Shown here piece by piece: positions 60,343 through 64,000 of a DNA stretch of 64,000 nucleotides. Within the stretch, counting starts at the first letter, position 1. Each line of letters opens with the position of its first letter. The notes beneath the pieces are model-generated. The model did no database searches, was not told the DNA's origin, and saw only the letters and a list, made by a program, of their open reading frames with translations. Source of the stretch: Vibrio ostreae. Its GTDB lineage: Bacteria > Pseudomonadota > Gammaproteobacteria > Enterobacterales > Vibrionaceae. Position numbers and translations under genes: made by a program. The DNA lies in NCBI RefSeq assembly GCF_019226825.1, contig NZ_CP076643.1:2480001-2544000 (forward strand), given 5' to 3'.

Positions 60343-61215
60343 ATGTTACTGATCACCAACCGCAAGCTGGATAAACAGCGTTTTGTCGCCAGCAATGAAC
60401 TGTCGCAGTCGATTTTGTATTGTCAGCAGCAGGGCGACTACACCGTCGAACTCGGCAGCGAAGTGTGGATGCGTACCCTGCAGCAAACCAAAGCGAAGCA
60501 AGTGTTGATCTATATTCACGGCTTCAACAATCAACCGTATCAAGACATCCTACCCCGCGCGCAACAGCTGCAGGCGATGCTTGATGATGCCGGGAGCCAA
60601 ACCGTGCTGATCCCGGTGATCTGGCCGTGCGATAACAACTTTGGCATCATCCGCGATTACTGGGACGACCAGCTGGCCGCAGAACTGTCCGGGCAGATAT
60701 TCAGCCGCGCTCTGGGCAAGCTGTTACTGTGGCAGGAACGGCACGCCGACACACCCTGCTACCGGCCCATTTCACTGCTCGCGCACTCGATGGGCAACCG
60801 GGTGATGCTGAAAACCTTGTCCAGCTTCGCCACCTCGTACGGCAATCAGGGCGTACCGCTATTGTTTGATCAGATATTTTTAATGGCCGCAGACATCCCG
60901 AACGATGTGCTGGAAGAAGACAAAGAAGGTTACTGGATAACCCAGGCAGGCAAGCAGCTGACCTGCTTTTACGCCAAAGACGATCTGGCCATGCCGGCCA
61001 GCAAAGTGATGAATGTGAAAAACCGGGTCTACACCCGCCGCCTTGGCCACAGCGGCCCCACACACCCTATCCCGGATTTGGATGTCATCGACTGCAGCCG
61101 TTTCAATCAGCGCTTCGACCCCATCAAGGGCCACAGTTATTTCTTTGATAGCGACAGCCCGGCTTGGCAGGCAGTCGTGGAAAGGTTAGCTAGCTTGGAA
61201 ATACGGCAACCGTAA
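60343..61215 (+). CDS. Alpha/beta hydrolase, DUF900 type
   Basis: 290 residues from MLLITNRKLDKQRF, preceded by GGAG. Strand and turn VLIYIHGFNNQ (HG oxyanion turn), VIWPCDN, and nucleophile elbow SLLAHSMGNRVML with catalytic Ser near residue 150; a plausible catalytic His lies in LGHSGPTHP or GHSYF. No signal peptide. The DUF900 (lipase-like) family has no fixed role. The gene just before it is divergent; the rmlB fragment follows on the other strand. Confidence 0.82.
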   Translation: MLLITNRKLDKQRFVASNELSQSILYCQQQGDYTVELGSEVWMRTLQQTKAKQVLIYIHGFNNQPYQDILPRAQQLQAMLDDAGSQTVLIPVIWPCDNNFGIIRDYWDDQLAAELSGQIFSRALGKLLLWQERHADTPCYRPISLLAHSMGNRVMLKTLSSFATSYGNQGVPLLFDQIFLMAADIPNDVLEEDKEGYWITQAGKQLTCFYAKDDLAMPASKVMNVKNRVYTRRLGHSGPTHPIPDLDVIDCSRFNQRFDPIKGHSYFFDSDSPAWQAVVERLASLEIRQP

Positions 61216-61242
61216 TCCCTATTCCAGTATCGTATAGCCTAG

Positions 61243-61629
61243 TTACACATGCTCCAGCAGCCACTGCTGATTGTCTAAATACCACTGCACGGTTTTGCGC
61301 AGCCCGGACTCAAACGATTCTTGTGGCTGCCACCCGAGTTCGCGCTGAATTTTGCTCGCGTCGATGGCGTAGCGCACATCGTGCCCGGGACGATCGGCAA
61401 CATAGGTAATCAAATCGGTAAACCGTTTAACGCCGTCAGGTTTTACCGCTACCAGATCTTCCAGCAGCTCGCACAGGGTAGTGACAACCTCAAGATTCGT
61501 CTTCTCATTATGGCCTCCGATATTGTACGTCTCACCGCTGATACCAAATTTAAGCACCTGATACAGCGCGCGGGCATTATCATCAACGAACAGCCAGTCG
61601 CGAATTTGCTGTCCACCGCTATATTTATT
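61243..61629 (-). pseudogene. rmlB: Fragment of dTDP-glucose 4,6-dehydratase
   Basis: About 129 residues of RmlB/Rfb[85 protein letters not shown]. This is roughly the last third. The N-terminal Rossmann domain and active-site YxxxK are missing, since DNA upstream is unrelated AT-rich sequence, and about 20 usual C-terminal residues are absent. It is a remnant of a polysaccharide locus, left by recombination. The frame opens at an ATG at 61653, in which the first eight residues are not family sequence. Confidence 0.85.
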
Positions 61630-61980
61630 GCCCACATGGAAAATAAAACCCACTCATCAAATCCGTATTATCCGATCAAAACGGAAAATACTTTGAGCTA
61701 TTCCACTTAGCAACACAACAAAACTGTCAATAAAACTGCAATCTAAAAATCTTAAACTAAAGAATTTGAAGCAAGATTAAGATTTTACAAAATAAGCATT
61801 ATGAAAAAACATACTCATGACATTGTTTTTAAAGAAATTTAATTATCAAACCACCTCAAAAACAAGCAATTAAAATCTCATGGTTTCATATAATACAAAC
61901 TTTGAGTAACTCCAGTTTTGGGTTAAAATTCCTATAATCAATAAACACAAATAATAACAAACTTAACGGATTAAACGGCT
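61630..61980. other. AT-rich junction between rmlB fragment and wecA
   Basis: About 350 bases of markedly AT-rich sequence. I see no gene, JUMPstart or ops element. TATAAT at 61933-61938 could be the -10 of wecA, without a good -35. Probably where the broken rmlB was joined to foreign polysaccharide DNA. Confidence 0.5.
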
Positions 61981-63057
61981 ATGGTACTGGAACTCACTTT
62001 TATCTTTTTTAGTGCGTTTGCGATTCTCTTTGTTATGAGAAAGATCGCCAAACGAATCGGCTTAGTGGACAAACCGAATTCAAGAAAACTCCATCAGGGG
62101 GCAGTGCCCTTGGTTGGCGGTATCTCAACTTGTATTGTTATTTCCCAGTTTCTGACTTTCCGTTCAGAGATCATTCAATACAGTGAACTGTTTGTATTCT
62201 CGATTGCAGCCCTGACTTTCGTCGGCGCCCTTGATGATAAGTTTGATCTCAGCGTCAAAGTGCGTATCGCGGTACAGACGGTATTGTCGATTGTAATGAT
62301 GCAAGTTACCGGGATTGAGCTGCATAGCTTAGGAAACCTGTTTGGTAATGGTGAGATCTATCTGGGTTGGTTTGGCTCAGTGGTTACCGTATTTGCGGTG
62401 ATTGGCGCGATTAACGCGTTTAATATGGTAGATGGTATTGACGGGCTGTTAGGTGGGTTATCGATTGTAACCTTTGGCGCAATCGCTTTACTGCTTAATG
62501 TCGACAGCCAACACGGGCTCGCTTACCTGTGTGTGGTGTTTATCACCGCGATGCTGCCGTACATTTTTATGAACCTGGGTATTTTAGGGCGCGAACGTAA
62601 AGTCTTTATGGGTGATGCCGGCAGTATGATGATCGGCTTTACCGTTATCTGGTTACTGTTAGGCTCAAGCCAGATGGGCACTCACCCGTTAATGCGTCCG
62701 GTTACCGCGTTATGGCTGATCGCAGTGCCGCTGATGGACATGGCCGCTATCATGCTGCGCCGGATTAAACGCGGAGATTCACCGTTTAAGCCAGACCGCG
62801 AGCACCTGCACCACATCTTCCAACGCTTGGGGTTAAGCTCACGGCAAACGCTGGTCGCCATTTGCGCCATTGCGATGTGTTTTGCCGCGTTTGGTTTGTA
62901 TGGTGAAGCCGCTCAAATTAGCGAAGCCACGATGCTATATACCTTTATTGCTTGTTTCCTGATTTACGCGACTTTGCTGACTTATGTATGGAGAATTACG
63001 TCATTCCTGCGAAAGTTCAAAGTCGCACGTCCAGGTGAGAAAGTATCTGCTGATTAG
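61981..63057 (+). CDS. wecA: UDP-GlcNAc:undecaprenyl-phosphate GlcNAc-1-phosphate transferase
   Basis: Starts O-antigen or enterobacterial-common-antigen repeat synthesis on the lipid carrier at the inner membrane. 358 residues (E. coli 367), about 11 membrane segments. Family motifs: VDKPNSRKLHQGAVPLVGG near residue 29, DDKFDLSVKVR, NAFNMVDGIDGLLGG, NLGILGRERKVFMGDAGSMMIGF, and HHIFQRLGLSSRQ. The acidic residues of DD and DGIDG are in place. Followed by a strong terminator, it is a single-gene unit at the edge of a surface-polysaccharide locus. Confidence 0.95.
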   Translation: MVLELTFIFFSAFAILFVMRKIAKRIGLVDKPNSRKLHQGAVPLVGGISTCIVISQFLTFRSEIIQYSELFVFSIAALTFVGALDDKFDLSVKVRIAVQTVLSIVMMQVTGIELHSLGNLFGNGEIYLGWFGSVVTVFAVIGAINAFNMVDGIDGLLGGLSIVTFGAIALLLNVDSQHGLAYLCVVFITAMLPYIFMNLGILGRERKVFMGDAGSMMIGFTVIWLLLGSSQMGTHPLMRPVTALWLIAVPLMDMAAIMLRRIKRGDSPFKPDREHLHHIFQRLGLSSRQTLVAICAIAMCFAAFGLYGEAAQISEATMLYTFIACFLIYATLLTYVWRITSFLRKFKVARPGEKVSAD

Positions 63058-63073
63058 AAAAACTGGGAATTAT

Positions 63074-63110
63074 AAAAAAAGGTAAGCAGATTAGATTGCT
63101 TACCTTTTTT
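63074..63110. terminator. Terminator of wecA
   Basis: AAAAAAAGGTAAGCA / TGCTTACCTTTTTT stem with a short loop and A/T tracts on both sides. Confidence 0.9.
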
Positions 63111-63195
63111 ATAGCTATATTTCAACAAAAAATAATTACGTAGTAACTAAAAATGTTAAATCGACAATGTAAAAATAACGTATATTATTTAATAT

Positions 63196-63999
63196 TTACC
63201 TTAAGTAATTGTATGCTATTCTTTTTAAAAAAGATGGGCTCAATCGTAGGGCAAATAATGAAATAGTATAAAACCAATTTAAAAAATTATGTCTTCTAAG
63301 CTTTTTCATAGCATAAAACCTAGATAGAAGATCATTTTTAGCTTTAGTTAATCCCCTTCTAGAATGAAATTTTTCATCAACTCTAAATCTTAGAAGTGGA
63401 AGATCTAAGTTCGCAAACACGTATCCTTTACTCATCAAATCAACCCACAAAAAGTAATCTTGTGTATTTTTTAATTCTGAATTGTATTTGAGGTCGCATA
63501 TAGATAAATGAGATAAATTAAACATCACTGTAGGATGATTAAATGGACATCTTTTTATAATGTTATCACTCAAATCTTTATGACTAGTTGGCATCTTTTT
63601 ATAGAATTTTTTATTGTTGGCTCCAAATTCAATAACACTTGTGCCCAAAACTGAAACATTATTATTGTTTCTAAAATACTCAACCTGTTTAGTTATTCGG
63701 TGTGGTTCGCAAACATCATCAGCGTCCATTCTGGCCAAATAAGAAAAACTACCAAGTTTAAAAACCCTACTAATTATGTCATTCAATTGAAATGCTAATC
63801 CTAAGTTTTTTTCAAAAAACTTTATATGAAAATTATCTTTTTCCTCGTATTCAGTCAGTAAACTTCTAAGTTCTTTACTGATATTCCCATCTACATTAAG
63901 GAATATATCTATACTTTTATAATCTTGGTTATATAAACTATCCAGGCTTTCCTTAACATATTCAGGCTTATCTTTCGTGTATACTGATATAGCAACTGC
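63196..63999 (-). CDS. Glycosyltransferase family 2 protein, N terminus outside window
   Basis: 268 codons run in from the right edge. The frame begins AVAISVYTKDKPEYVKESLDSLYNQDYK, the usual GT2 start, and has LARMDADDVCEPHRI, with the DxD metal-binding motif, and NTQDYFLWVDLMSKGY later, with the ED-like acceptor motif. It transfers a sugar to a polysaccharide precursor; donor and acceptor unknown. Base composition is very AT-rich, as usual for O-antigen or capsule loci. A few N-terminal residues lie beyond 64000. Confidence 0.88.
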   Translation of the reverse strand, partial: AVAISVYTKDKPEYVKESLDSLYNQDYKSIDIFLNVDGNISKELRSLLTEYEEKDNFHIKFFEKNLGLAFQLNDIISRVFKLGSFSYLARMDADDVCEPHRITKQVEYFRNNNNVSVLGTSVIEFGANNKKFYKKMPTSHKDLSDNIIKRCPFNHPTVMFNLSHLSICDLKYNSELKNTQDYFLWVDLMSKGYVFANLDLPLLRFRVDEKFHSRRGLTKAKNDLLSRFYAMKKLRRHNFLNWFYTISLFALRLSPSFLKRIAYNYLR

Positions 64000-64000
64000 T

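Noticed and set aside
61698..61980. JUMPstart/ops element before wecA
   Set aside because: GGCGGTAGC or a close variant was looked for and not found.

Overview
The window is chromosomal DNA of a gammaproteobacterium, almost certainly Vibrionaceae. Evidence: proteins close to their E. coli counterparts throughout (Rho, Fis, HU, AccC, PurH), a 16S-tRNA-Glu-23S-5S-tRNA-Asp rRNA operon, an acetate-switch block (CrbS-type kinase, MFS transporter, DUF294 protein, DnaQ-like exonuclease, acs) arranged as remembered from Vibrio cholerae, an IrgA/VctA-like siderophore receptor, and a 617-residue UbiD. The species cannot be named from this sequence alone.

Layout. 1-4.6 kb: end of coaA, convergent murB-birA, a GNAT acetyltransferase and pssA. 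4.6-10.9 kb: a minus-strand rRNA operon with two strong promoters, boxA sites and terminators. Past its end lie two degenerate tRNA-derived repeats and a perfect 13-copy heptamer array. 11-20 kb: fre, a 2Fe-2S ferredoxin, ubiD (with a duplicated C-terminal module), a secreted protein of unknown function, rho and trxA on minus; rhlB-gppA on plus. 20-29.6 kb: acetate-switch block. 29.8-34.7 kb: aroQ, accB-accC, prmA, dusB-fis.

34.8-37.5 kb is an AT-rich three-gene cassette inserted after fis: a TIGR04255-family protein, a helix-turn-helix protein with a signal-peptide-like N terminus, and an unrecognised protein with an SQNCD motif. The genes are tightly coupled. They are preceded by a symmetric direct-repeat/palindrome array and followed by overlapping hairpins. 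This is the best candidate for an undescribed system. Next come an AEC transporter and a MetE-family gene (behind MetR- and MetJ-like sites), both frameshifted at homopolymers, then a Fur-controlled TonB receptor and a ZntR-like regulator whose translation start is triplicated.

43-51 kb: the purH-purD-yjaH-hupA-(CNNM protein, MscS channel)-yjaG block, an expanded version of the E. coli order. 51-61 kb: a hydroxyacid dehydrogenase coupled to a uracil-DNA-glycosylase-like protein, a three-lipoprotein cluster (LPP20, CsgG/FlgO-like, LPP20), an MltC-like transglycosylase, small unknown proteins, a beta-CASP hydrolase and an alpha/beta hydrolase. 61-64 kb: the edge of a surface-polysaccharide locus, with an rmlB fragment, wecA and a glycosyltransferase running off the end.

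Three genes (hcaT-like, AEC, MetE-like) are each broken by one base in a short homopolymer. Their reading frames are otherwise intact, so sequencing error and recent mutation are both possible.
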